This document shows, piece after piece, positions 1-7,548 of a DNA stretch of 64,000 nt; position 1 is the first letter of the stretch, and every line of letters starts with the position of its first letter. The translations under genes were made by a program, and so were the position numbers. The stretch is from JAFALK01 sp036500605 (lineage in GTDB: Bacteria; Pseudomonadota; Gammaproteobacteria; Burkholderiales; Burkholderiaceae_C): assembly GCA_036500605.1 (NCBI GenBank), contig DASYBU010000011.1, positions 62,001-126,000 of the forward strand, read 5' to 3'. Under the pieces are notes generated by a model that saw only the letters and a list, made by a program, of their open reading frames with translations, had not been told where the DNA came from and ran no database searches.

Positions 1-1
1 C

Positions 2-235
2 GTGCCGCGCGTGATCGTGCTGATGGAGCATGTGGCGCGCAAAAAGGATGGCACCGAAGACCTCAAGATCCTGCCGCAGTGCACGCTGCCGCTGACGGGC
101 CTTGGCGTGGTCAACCGCGTGATCACCGATCTGGCGGTGATGGATGTGACGCCTGCGGGTTTGAAGCTGGTGGAGCTGGCTGAGGGCGTGACGCGTGAGT
201 TCGTGCAGAGCAAGACGGGCGTGCCGCTGATCTGA
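2..235 (+). CDS. 3-oxoacid CoA-transferase subunit B, C-terminal part (cut by window start)
   Basis: The last 77 residues of a gene entering from the left edge are present, so the true start is outside the window. The sequence contains the segment GVVNRVITDLAVMDVTPAG, characteristic of the B subunit of succinyl-CoA/acetoacetyl-CoA 3-oxoacid CoA-transferases (ScoB/AtoA/PcaJ type). These heterodimeric cytosolic enzymes move CoA between succinate and a 3-oxoacid in ketone body, polyhydroxybutyrate or aromatic catabolism. The catalytic glutamate region lies upstream and cannot be inspected. The A subunit is probably encoded just before it, but this is not visible, so the exact substrate cannot be assigned. 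Confidence 0.85.
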   Translation: MPRVIVLMEHVARKKDGTEDLKILPQCTLPLTGLGVVNRVITDLAVMDVTPAGLKLVELAEGVTREFVQSKTGVPLI

Positions 236-464
236 GCTCGTGCATCGGCAGTACCGGAAATCCGGCATCCATACTGGATGAGATGCTCATCATCTGACCG
301 GGGCACCGGGAAAAGATCGATGGCGGTCCTGCGGTGCTGCCTCAAGGTGGCCAGGGACCAACGCGAACTGCGTTGATCCCTGGGCGCCGTCGCCTTCGAC
401 GTCCAGCCCGCAATGCTTTGACTTCGGTAATTGATATCGAGCCTCGGACTTGGAATGCGAAGCG

Positions 465-2804
465 CTATTGCTGCTGCAATACAGTTGAATAGTCTTGAGG
501 GCGCAACGGGTGTGGGTATATATATGGAGTGTAGCCGGGGCGCTTTGTCGTCTTTGGTTGAGCAAAGGACGGGCAGGTGTCTTTATATATATAGCCGTTG
601 CTGTCCGTGCCCGGTGGCAATCCCCAGATATACAAATCCTTGGCCTGTTCACTGCCAACTCCAGCGCAATACATTCCAATGCCACGGAAGAATCCGGGTA
701 GGATATTATTAAATACAACGCCGTCCCCGCTGGAAATGCTGATGGCGGGAGTCCAGCTCATGGTTGCGTTGTGGTTCGTATCATAAGTATTGCCATAAAT
801 CTCGTAACTGCGTGAGCCGTTCGGCGTGCCGACGCCTCTGCCCACATAGGCAACTGAAGAATTGGCCGTGGCGGATGTCCGTGTGATCGTGTTGTGACGG
901 AACACATAGGCGGAGCCTCCTCGCGAATCAATGTTTGCCTGATTTCCTGAGAATTGGTTGTCTTCGACAAAAACGGCATACTTCGACCCTAGATCCAATT
1001 CCTGCCAGTTCCCACTTCCTTCGATAAGATTTGCGCTGTTGTTGTCGATGAACTGACTGCCGTAGATCACACCGTGCTGACCTTTGGCACGTTCGGTATC
1101 CGTGGCGCTGCGGCTTACGTCGCTGATTTGGATGCCGATATAGGTGAATTTTGTAAATTTGGTATTGAAAACCTGAAAGTCGACGCACCCCTTTGTCAGG
1201 GCGAGTCCACTACCCAAAACGCTTTCATTGCCCGTTCCTTCAAGCGTCATGTTTGAAAGCACTGCTTGCTTGCCGTTGCTGCAATCGTAGGAGATCAATG
1301 GCTTCGTACTGGAAATGGTGTGCTTGCTCGTTATGATGGTTTTATCAATGCCCGCACCCCGCAACTCAATTCCAGCCGGAACAGAAAGTTGGTTGTCGCC
1401 CCAATTGCACGTATTGGCGGGAAGTATGATGGTCTTGTCTGAATTTGCGCTAACTGCCGCATTGACGTCAATGAATTCGCAGGAATTCAAGGTGATGGGC
1501 TCACGGTCTGTTTTGGCGAGCTTGTGTGGGTAGCGATACGGAAGATAGGACACCTTTGGGTATTTGAAATAGTCAGTATTGAGTGCAATAACGGGTTTGC
1601 CGGCCGCGTTCAGTGGGCAGTTGTTGTATATGCCATCGATGGTAAGGGGGGTGTTTGGGTTTGTGGAGTTGTTCCAAATATATAACGAATTGATTTTGTC
1701 ATGGTAGGGCTCCGCAGCCTGCGTGCAGACGTATCCATCGGCGTCTGCCTTCTCATTCTTGTCTTCGTAGTAGAGCTCTACAACGCGGTTTACCGTGTCT
1801 GGAACGGTGTTTGAAAAAACTAAGCCTTCGCCGCCGCGCAGTGTGATCGCGGAGCGCTGGGATGTATTGCCAACATCGGTGATGAAGTTGTTTTTGTATA
1901 TTTCATAGGCGCGCGAACTGTGGGTCACTGTGGGGGTGAGTCCGTGGGCATCCACCATCCAGTAGTCCTGGGCATTTGCCAGTCCGGTCATTGTGTTGTA
2001 GCGGAAAATATAGACCGAGCCATCATTGGATGCAATGTTGTGGCGACTACCGTAGAAATAATTGTCCTCGACATATATCCCGTCCGGATTCACATCCGGG
2101 GAGTTTGGACCGGCCTTGACGGGCTCGCCAGAATGTACATCCGGCCAAGTCCCGCCGCCATAGACTATGACGCCATAGCCTCTGCCTTGGCCTGGATAGC
2201 CAGGGAGCGGGTTGTAGTTATTGAGGAACCTATTGTTGAAGATGGCCCCGCGTTGACGCGAAATGCTTGGTGCGTCAGCAATTTTAATGGCGGCAAACGT
2301 GAATTTCTCAAACGTTGAATTGTAGATTTTGAAATCCATGCAGCCATTGATCAAGCCCACTCCGTAATCTTCAAACCGACCATCGCCCAGCCCTGTCAGT
2401 TTCATATCTGATAGCTCGGGTTTTCTGTAGCCCTCGTTCAGGCAGTCAAACTTGATAAGAAACTTTCCCTCCGCGTAGGCCGTTCTTATGATCTGCGTCT
2501 TGTCGGCGCCGGCGCCTTGCAAGTGAATATTTGGCCAGACGAATAATTCGTTGAGGCCCCAGTCGCAGACGAGCGCGGGAAGCTTGATTGTTGTGTCGCT
2601 CAAAGCAGCGTCGTTAACTGCCGTCTGAACGGTGTCGAAATCACAGGTAGTGAGTGTTATGACAGTGCTTGGCGGCTTGGCTTGCGGAGTGGTGGCGGCT
2701 ATGCCGCTAACGCTGGCCCCTGGCGCCGCGAGGGCAGAGCCGACGAACGAGATCCAGCAGAGCAGAAAAGGAATAGCGAATCTGCGGAAAATTGAATGAT
2801 TCAT
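465..2804 (-). CDS. Secreted right-handed beta-helix protein with internal duplication
   Basis: This 779-residue protein begins with a signal peptide (hydrophobic residues about 9-26, cleavage near ALA-AP). The mature part is two copies of one unit, about residues 48-428 and 437-767. Matching landmarks are ITLTTCDF/ITLNSCEF, LQGAGADKT/LRGAGIDKT, GCMDFKIYN/GCVDFQVFN, YVEDNYF/FVEDNQF, SRAYEIY/SRSYEIY, SLYIW/DLYIW and YRYPHKL/YIYPHPL, with several cysteines conserved between copies. The short Asn/Gly/aromatic repeats suggest a parallel beta-helix, as in pectate lyases and phage tailspikes, but I see no recognised catalytic signature. The gene is clearly more A+T-rich than its neighbours, suggesting horizontal transfer. 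It lies 167 bp beyond mshP on the same strand, so a link to the pilus is possible but unproven. Function unknown. Confidence 0.8.
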   Translation of the reverse strand: MNHSIFRRFAIPFLLCWISFVGSALAAPGASVSGIAATTPQAKPPSTVITLTTCDFDTVQTAVNDAALSDTTIKLPALVCDWGLNELFVWPNIHLQGAGADKTQIIRTAYAEGKFLIKFDCLNEGYRKPELSDMKLTGLGDGRFEDYGVGLINGCMDFKIYNSTFEKFTFAAIKIADAPSISRQRGAIFNNRFLNNYNPLPGYPGQGRGYGVIVYGGGTWPDVHSGEPVKAGPNSPDVNPDGIYVEDNYFYGSRHNIASNDGSVYIFRYNTMTGLANAQDYWMVDAHGLTPTVTHSSRAYEIYKNNFITDVGNTSQRSAITLRGGEGLVFSNTVPDTVNRVVELYYEDKNEKADADGYVCTQAAEPYHDKINSLYIWNNSTNPNTPLTIDGIYNNCPLNAAGKPVIALNTDYFKYPKVSYLPYRYPHKLAKTDREPITLNSCEFIDVNAAVSANSDKTIILPANTCNWGDNQLSVPAGIELRGAGIDKTIITSKHTISSTKPLISYDCSNGKQAVLSNMTLEGTGNESVLGSGLALTKGCVDFQVFNTKFTKFTYIGIQISDVSRSATDTERAKGQHGVIYGSQFIDNNSANLIEGSGNWQELDLGSKYAVFVEDNQFSGNQANIDSRGGSAYVFRHNTITRTSATANSSVAYVGRGVGTPNGSRSYEIYGNTYDTNHNATMSWTPAISISSGDGVVFNNILPGFFRGIGMYCAGVGSEQAKDLYIWGLPPGTDSNGYIYKDTCPSFAQPKTTKRPGYTPYIYPHPLRPQDYSTVLQQQ

Positions 2805-2971
2805 GGCTTACCTCGTAGGATTGCGCGTCATCGTTAACGGTTGTCGCAATTTCCAGTGAATCATTTGTGACGCACCATCGCTATCCCTAGCCGCCTCGAC
2901 TCTGATCTGGCGCCCTCATCGCCAGGGAGGCGCGCCATGCGATGTGAGGTCGATGGCTCGAACTCCCTGTC

Positions 2972-3433
2972 TTATGGAAGGTCGGTGACTCTGACCGTGA
3001 CCGAGCGCTCGACGTAGTTGGGCTGCCGCGCTCGCGCATCGTCAGGGCACTGACCGCCCGAATTGCAAGCCACGGCGCCAATCGTGTAGATGCGGAGCGA
3101 TAGGGGCTGATCGGGCCGCACCGGGTCGGCCCCTTCGCTATAAAGCTTCGAGTCACAACGCACCGTGACGCGAGTGCCAAAGTCCGCGGTGAGGTCGAGC
3201 GTCTGGCTCACGCCCGCACACTGTGTCCAGCTCCCTTTGAGCGCCCGATACAGACCCCATTGGGCGCCTGCCTTCGCGGCCTGCTCGGCGCGCGCGGCCA
3301 TCAGTTCCTGATCGACCGTCTGGCGCGCCGCATTGCTCAAGCGCACCAAGGCCGCACCCAGCGCAGCCAGCACCACCAGCACGATCACGATGCTGATCAT
3401 GCCGAAGCCGTTTTGCCGATTGACGCGCTTCAT
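2972..3433 (-). CDS. mshP: MSHA biogenesis protein MshP (PilX/GspK-like minor component)
   Basis: The 153-residue product starts MKRVNRQNG followed by a hydrophobic segment (about residues 10-31) that resembles a prepilin N-helix but has Ser rather than Glu at mature position 5. Loss of that Glu is usual in GspK/PilX-like minor pseudopilins that cap the fibre. Several Cys residues in the second half could form disulfides. The chosen ATG overlaps the mshO stop in an ATGA arrangement, implying translational coupling; a longer upstream reading frame is only the shadow of mshO. It is the last recognisable gene of the MSHA locus. Assignment as MshP rests on position, size and N-terminus. Confidence 0.75.
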   Translation of the reverse strand: MKRVNRQNGFGMISIVIVLVVLAALGAALVRLSNAARQTVDQELMAARAEQAAKAGAQWGLYRALKGSWTQCAGVSQTLDLTADFGTRVTVRCDSKLYSEGADPVRPDQPLSLRIYTIGAVACNSGGQCPDDARARQPNYVERSVTVRVTDLP

Positions 3434-4272
3434 TGCTGGTTCAAGACCTGCACGCTGTTGACGATGCTGGCCGACTCGCCGTTGCGAGCAAGGTCGAACT
3501 GCATCGTCAGCAAGCCGTATTGCTGAGTGGCCATCGGCCCCGGGTCGTAGCTGAAGCTGCAGGCGCTGAGCCCGGTGACGATTCTTTGGCCACCTGTCGT
3601 GGCGGGGCAGCTCGTGGGATGGTTCGCGACGAAGGGGCGTCCGCTGATGCGCCAGAGTGAGTGGCCCGACGTATCGGCGGCGCACACATAGCTCACCACG
3701 CCCTGCGACGCAGAGACCAGTTGGAAGCGGCCGCTGCTCATGCCTTGCGGAAATTGAAATGCCGGGCTGAAGTTCAGTCGAACGGTTCCGAACGCGCTGT
3801 TCGGCACTGCAGCGGCGCTGGCGATCGCGGCGCGGCTGAGGCCGCTGTAAAGATCACCCGCCGTCTGATTGCCCATCACGAGCCAGGTCCCGGCCGAGGG
3901 CAGGGGCGAGAGATCCGTCAAGACGTCCAGCTGCATGGTGGGCTGGCTCGCGTCCAGTGGCGCGGAACCGGGAGCGGCCAGATCCGGTCCCATGCGCACA
4001 CGGCCGCTCGCGCTGCTCGGCACGACGTCAAAGCATTGCGAGTTGGGCGTTCGAATCGAGTTGGGCACGGCCATTGCCACATCGCGGGCGATGCGCTGAA
4101 GCGCCACCGTGGCCGCACTGGCGAGTTCGCTGCGCGAACGGCCGATGGCGTAGGCATCGAGGGCAGGGCGCAAGACGACAGTCAGACCCACGGCCAGCAC
4201 GGCGGTCGCCACGATCACGACGAGCAGCTCGACGAACGTGAAGCCGCGAGGTTTCTTCTTCATCATCATCAT
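3430..4272 (-). CDS. mshO: MSHA biogenesis protein MshO (prepilin-type)
   Basis: This protein of about 280 residues starts with several consecutive Met, then KKKPRG and the prepilin motif FTFVELL. It therefore has a type III signal peptide cleaved after Gly, with Glu at mature position 5. It is larger than mshC and mshD products and occupies the MshO position between mshD and mshP. The ATG at 4272 overlaps the mshD stop as ATGA and is preferred. A start 21 bases upstream or at one of the next Met codons is possible. It probably acts as a minor pilin, processed by a prepilin peptidase encoded elsewhere. Confidence 0.8.
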   Translation of the reverse strand: MMMMKKKPRGFTFVELLVVIVATAVLAVGLTVVLRPALDAYAIGRSRSELASAATVALQRIARDVAMAVPNSIRTPNSQCFDVVPSSASGRVRMGPDLAAPGSAPLDASQPTMQLDVLTDLSPLPSAGTWLVMGNQTAGDLYSGLSRAAIASAAAVPNSAFGTVRLNFSPAFQFPQGMSSGRFQLVSASQGVVSYVCAADTSGHSLWRISGRPFVANHPTSCPATTGGQRIVTGLSACSFSYDPGPMATQQYGLLTMQFDLARNGESASIVNSVQVLNQQ

Positions 4273-4727
4273 GATGCGTAGTCCGTTCGCCAACCGCGCA
4301 GGGTCAGCGAATCGCTTCCACGGCTGACCGTCACTTCGATGCGCAAGGCCGCAGCCACGCCCGCCAGCGTGCCGGGCTTGACGCTGATACGAACCGAGTA
4401 GCCGCTCAGCATCGGTGTGCCATCGAGAGCACAGACCGTGCCCGTGCTGGCATAACCGTCGTAGTCGCGCAGATCGTTGAATTGAGCTCGCGCGCAGCCG
4501 GGGCTGGCCGGCGGATCGGCTGACGCGAAGGGACGTGACTCGACCTCGTTCAACAGGCTCTGCGCGAGCGCCAGCATCTGCACCCGAACGACCGGATCGG
4601 CCGAACCGCTGACGCTCTGGTTCAGCGCCATCAGCACGCCCGCCAGCGCCGCGCCCAGCACGACGATGGCGACAATCAGCTCCACCAGCGTGAAGCCGCC
4701 TTGTGAGGGTCCTCTCTTATTCAACAT
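4269..4727 (-). CDS. mshD: MSHA biogenesis protein MshD (minor prepilin)
   Basis: The product of about 152 residues begins MLNKRGPSQGG followed by FTLVELIVAIVVLG, a classical prepilin cleavage site with Glu5 and a hydrophobic alpha-helix. The remainder (DP-rich loop, two Cys, beta-rich tail) fits the PilV/MshD-type minor pilin family. The start at 4727 gives an 11-base overlap with mshC; further in-frame Met codons exist upstream inside mshC. Location between mshC and mshO matches the order known from Vibrio. It is expected to be inserted in the inner membrane and assembled into the pilus or its tip complex. Confidence 0.8.
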   Translation of the reverse strand: MLNKRGPSQGGFTLVELIVAIVVLGAALAGVLMALNQSVSGSADPVVRVQMLALAQSLLNEVESRPFASADPPASPGCARAQFNDLRDYDGYASTGTVCALDGTPMLSGYSVRISVKPGTLAGVAAALRIEVTVSRGSDSLTLRGWRTDYAS

Positions 4728-5133
4728 GGCCGCTGCCCGCATAGACCGTGACCGCCGGCAGGCCAAGGATGTTGATGCTCAGGGCATCGGCGATGGTCGA
4801 GCCATCGCCCATCGTGACCGTGCCGTTCGGGAGGAAGACGAGGCTGATCGTGTCGGTTGCCGGCGCGCTTGTACTTCGCGCAAACAACAGAGTGGCGTCG
4901 TCGCAGCTCGCCAACAAACCCGTGCTGAGATTCACGCACACCTGACGCTGCGACGTCATGGCCGTGGCGTGTGCGCTGCGCAGGCCGCTGATCACGGCGT
5001 CGCGCCAGCCGCCATCGCGCAGCGTCAATGCGCTGCCCAGGCGCGGCAGGGCGAGCACCGCCAGCACGCTGAGCACGATCAACACCATGATCAGCTCGAC
5101 GAGCGTGAAGCCTCTAGAACGGAATGCGGACAT
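4717..5133 (-). CDS. mshC: MSHA biogenesis protein MshC (minor prepilin)
   Basis: The 138-residue prepilin has the leader MSAFRSRG followed by FTLVELIMVLIVLSVLAV, giving a textbook processing site and Glu5. Downstream lies a GspH/FimT-like globular part containing the RSAHATAMTSQRQV helix, typical of pseudopilin H/MshC proteins, and two Cys (in VCVNL and ASCDD). It begins inside the last 20 bases of mshQ and runs into mshD, so it is part of the same transcript. The predicted role is as a minor component in assembly initiation of the MSHA fibre. Confidence 0.82.
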   Translation of the reverse strand: MSAFRSRGFTLVELIMVLIVLSVLAVLALPRLGSALTLRDGGWRDAVISGLRSAHATAMTSQRQVCVNLSTGLLASCDDATLLFARSTSAPATDTISLVFLPNGTVTMGDGSTIADALSINILGLPAVTVYAGSGHVE

Positions 5134-6808
5134 CGATCAGTTTTCCTGTGTCAGCGCCGATCACGCCAAACGTGGCGCGCGCCGCAGGGTCACGGTCCCA
5201 GGCGGCACCGCAGTTGCCGACGCTGCCATTCTGCGAACGCAGCCAGGGCAGTTGTGCGCCGGTGCTGGTGGGAATGGCGGGGATGGCGGCCGCCGAGCAC
5301 AGCTGGGCATTGCCGGTCGAGCCGAGATTGAGGCCCACGTCGAGCGAGCCGGCGGCGACCGGCGAGGCGGGCGCAATCGTCAGCTTGCGCAGGCCGTTAG
5401 CCAGCGAGAACACCGCGCTGTTGTTCAAGGCCGTGCTGATGGTGCCCTTCAGCGTCAGCGGGTTGAACAGCACGATGGCCTTGCCAGGCACGACCGTGCA
5501 GCTGTCATCAGGATTGAGCACCCAGGCCGCGCCGGTCCAGTACTGCGCTTGCAGGGGCAGATCAAGCGGGCGCTTCTCGGAGCCGGAATTGCTGGAGAGT
5601 TGCAAGCGGCCGCTGCGCAACACCATGCCCGCCTCGCTGCCGTTGGCCGATGAAACACCGCTTGGATCGGTCACGCGAACGTACAGAGAGCCGGGCGCCG
5701 TGAGCTTGGCCACATAGGCATAACTCAAAGTATTGACGGTGGCGACGCCGTTCCTGAACGCGTTGGCCGGCACGCTGGACGGCGTGAATGCGCCGGCACC
5801 GATCGCTTGCGCGGCGCTGTACGCGCCAGCCTGTGCATACGCCGGCACGAGCGCGCCGCTGCCGTCGTAGTTGCTGGTGGTCGTGGCGTTGGCCAGGCCG
5901 TTGCGCGCCGTCACGGTGGCGGCGAAGGGCTGGCCGGCGTAGCTGAAGGCCGAGCAGGCCGGCGTGACGCTCACATCGAAATGGTGCGGAACGAAGGTCG
6001 CCGTGGCGGCGCTCGCGCCGCTGGCATCCATGCCGGTGCCCAGGTAGTTGCTGATCGTCGCGCTCAGCGTGCCTTGGCCCACCTCGGTCCACACGGCGTT
6101 GCTGCCGGCGGCGTTGAAACTCTGCTGGAAGAGGTACTGCGTCGTGTCGCCGCCATTGACCTGCACACCGATGGTGGCGTCGCTGCCGTCGGCATTGAAG
6201 CTCGTGCCCAGCAGCGTGCTGGCGCTCGTGTACTGGTACTTGAATTCGCCGTTCTCGTAGAGGATCACCTGGAAGCTGTAGCGCTTGGCGAACAGGGCGC
6301 CGAGGAAGCTGGGCTTGTAGACATTGGTCCAGCTGATCACGACGTAGCGGTTGGGCGCGGAGCCCTTTTGCTCCCAACTGACCGTGCCGGCGCCCAGGCC
6401 GAGCAACGCAGAGGCTTGCACCTGCATGTCGCTCCAGTAGACGAGCAGCATGCCGCCGGGCACGCCGCTTGGGCAGCCGGACCGGTTGCTCGTCGCCGCC
6501 ATCGGCAGCGCGGTGTTGGCGTTGCTGCGCTGCGCGCCGACATCGGGCCCGAACTGGATCGTGCCGTTGATGAAGACGCGCACCGAGCCGTAGCTGCTGC
6601 CGTTGAATGGGAACTTGAAGCCGTTGCTGAAGCTGACCGTGGTCTTGTCTTCGTCGCCGGGGTTGTTGGTGCAATCGCCATCCCAATCCTGATCGCGGAT
6701 GGCATTGCTCGAACTCTCCCAGCTGAAGATGTCGTCACGGTAGTTGTAGCTGCCCGCCTGCGCGGGCAGCGCCGACAGCAACAACACGAGCCACAGCAAG
6801 CAAGGCAT
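5114..6808 (-). CDS. mshQ: MshQ-like secreted protein with DUF6701-type C-terminus
   Basis: This 564-residue protein has a clean signal peptide (residues 1-18, ending AQA-GS). The N-terminal half (about 19-240) contains many Asn/Gly/aromatic residues in a jelly-roll-like pattern. The second half contains the segments GRLQLSSNSGSEKRPL and QAQYWTGAAW, which resemble the DUF6701 region of MshQ proteins. MshQ is thought to be a large surface or tip-associated MSHA component. Here it is shorter than many MshQ proteins and sits directly after mshA rather than at the end of the cluster. Six bases separate it from mshA and it overlaps mshC by 20. The assignment is good for family and inferred for function. 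Confidence 0.75.
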   Translation of the reverse strand: MPCLLWLVLLLSALPAQAGSYNYRDDIFSWESSSNAIRDQDWDGDCTNNPGDEDKTTVSFSNGFKFPFNGSSYGSVRVFINGTIQFGPDVGAQRSNANTALPMAATSNRSGCPSGVPGGMLLVYWSDMQVQASALLGLGAGTVSWEQKGSAPNRYVVISWTNVYKPSFLGALFAKRYSFQVILYENGEFKYQYTSASTLLGTSFNADGSDATIGVQVNGGDTTQYLFQQSFNAAGSNAVWTEVGQGTLSATISNYLGTGMDASGASAATATFVPHHFDVSVTPACSAFSYAGQPFAATVTARNGLANATTTSNYDGSGALVPAYAQAGAYSAAQAIGAGAFTPSSVPANAFRNGVATVNTLSYAYVAKLTAPGSLYVRVTDPSGVSSANGSEAGMVLRSGRLQLSSNSGSEKRPLDLPLQAQYWTGAAWVLNPDDSCTVVPGKAIVLFNPLTLKGTISTALNNSAVFSLANGLRKLTIAPASPVAAGSLDVGLNLGSTGNAQLCSAAAIPAIPTSTGAQLPWLRSQNGSVGNCGAAWDRDPAARATFGVIGADTGKLIDVRIPF

Positions 6809-6814
6809 GGCCGA

Positions 6815-7294
6815 TCAGTTCCCCGCGGCGATGGCCGTGAACGGAGCCGAGGCGGCCGCGCTGGCCGTCGTCACCTGGCAGTTGAGGTTGGTGCCGTTGA
6901 CCGTGCTCGTGCCCGTGCCGGAACCGGCGCCGACGGTGTAGCCATCGGGCACGTCGCCGCCTTGCATCAGCGGCTTAGTGTCGGTACAGGCGCTGACCTT
7001 GCTGCACTTGTTGGCGGTGACGACGTTGTCCTTGACCAGGCAGCCGCCATAGTTGATCGAGCTGGCGCTGGCCAGCGCGCCGGCCACGCCTTGCGCGGCC
7101 GAGAGCTTGGCGTCACCGCTGATGTCGAGGAACTTCGGCAGCGCCACGGCGGCCAGGATGCCGAGGATCACGATCACGATGATCAGTTCGATCATCGTGA
7201 AACCAGCTTGCTGGTTCGGCAAACCGGCTTGGGGGCCCGAAGGGCCTGCTTGGGGACTCGAAGGCCCCAAGTAGATAGATGAGCGAATCTTCAT
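6815..7294 (-). CDS. mshA: MSHA major pilin MshA with unusually long repetitive leader
   Basis: This 159-residue prepilin has the processing region QQAG followed by FTMIELIIVIVILGILAAV, so mature MshA starts at Phe32 with Glu5. The mature protein is about 128 residues, with the N-terminal helix, LPKFLDISGDAK, and four Cys (in GGC, KCSKVSAC and NLNC) that may form disulfide loops. The leader is 31 residues, much longer than the usual 6-15 of type IVa pilins, and holds three seven-residue repeats. The ATG at 7294 has a GGAG ribosome binding site about 8 bases upstream and overlaps the previous small gene as ATGA. It is expected to be the main pilus subunit. Confidence 0.88.
   Translation of the reverse strand: MKIRSSIYLGPSSPQAGPSGPQAGLPNQQAGFTMIELIIVIVILGILAAVALPKFLDISGDAKLSAAQGVAGALASASSINYGGCLVKDNVVTANKCSKVSACTDTKPLMQGGDVPDGYTVGAGSGTGTSTVNGTNLNCQVTTASAAASAPFTAIAAGN
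7205..7267 (-). repeat. Three 21-bp tandem repeats coding the MshA leader heptads
   Basis: On the minus strand, codons 10-30 of mshA are three imperfect 21-bp units encoding GPSSPQA, GPSGPQA and GLPNQQA, ending at the Gly before the prepilin cleavage point. The first two units are nearly identical and the third is more diverged. The repeats keep the reading frame, so gain or loss of a unit would change leader length without altering the mature pilin. Confidence 0.8.
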
Positions 7295-7536
7295 GGTTGA
7301 ACTCCAGAACTTGCGAGGGAAGAAGAAGAGGAAAGGCACGTCGGCCTCGGGCTCGACGCGGAAGACGGCGCACACAGCGCCTGCAAGGCGATGCGCTGGG
7401 TGCGCGCCGCCGATGCCTGGTAGGAGGCGCTGGCTCGGCGCCCCTCTTGTTGAAGCGTGTAGACCTGCGTCAGCGCCAGCGTGATGCACACGGCGATGAC
7501 GAGCAGGGCGACGGTGAATTCGAGTCTCTGATGCAT
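7291..7536 (-). CDS. Small membrane protein in the MshF position
   Basis: The 81-residue product starts MHQRLEF and then has a hydrophobic segment (about residues 8-26), followed by a basic/polar helix with one Cys and a Ser-rich tail. It lies between mshG and mshA, where Vibrio has mshF, and MshF is likewise a small single-span protein. Sequence similarity is not strong enough to name it. Its N-terminus also faintly resembles a pilin helix. The stop overlaps the mshA ATG (ATGA), and the Ser-rich tail is read through the mshA ribosome binding region, so the last 25 residues may not be conserved. It is likely co-expressed with the pilus genes. Confidence 0.55.
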   Translation of the reverse strand: MHQRLEFTVALLVIAVCITLALTQVYTLQQEGRRASASYQASAARTQRIALQALCAPSSASSPRPTCLSSSSSLASSGVQP

Positions 7537-7548
7537 GGCGCGATTTCT

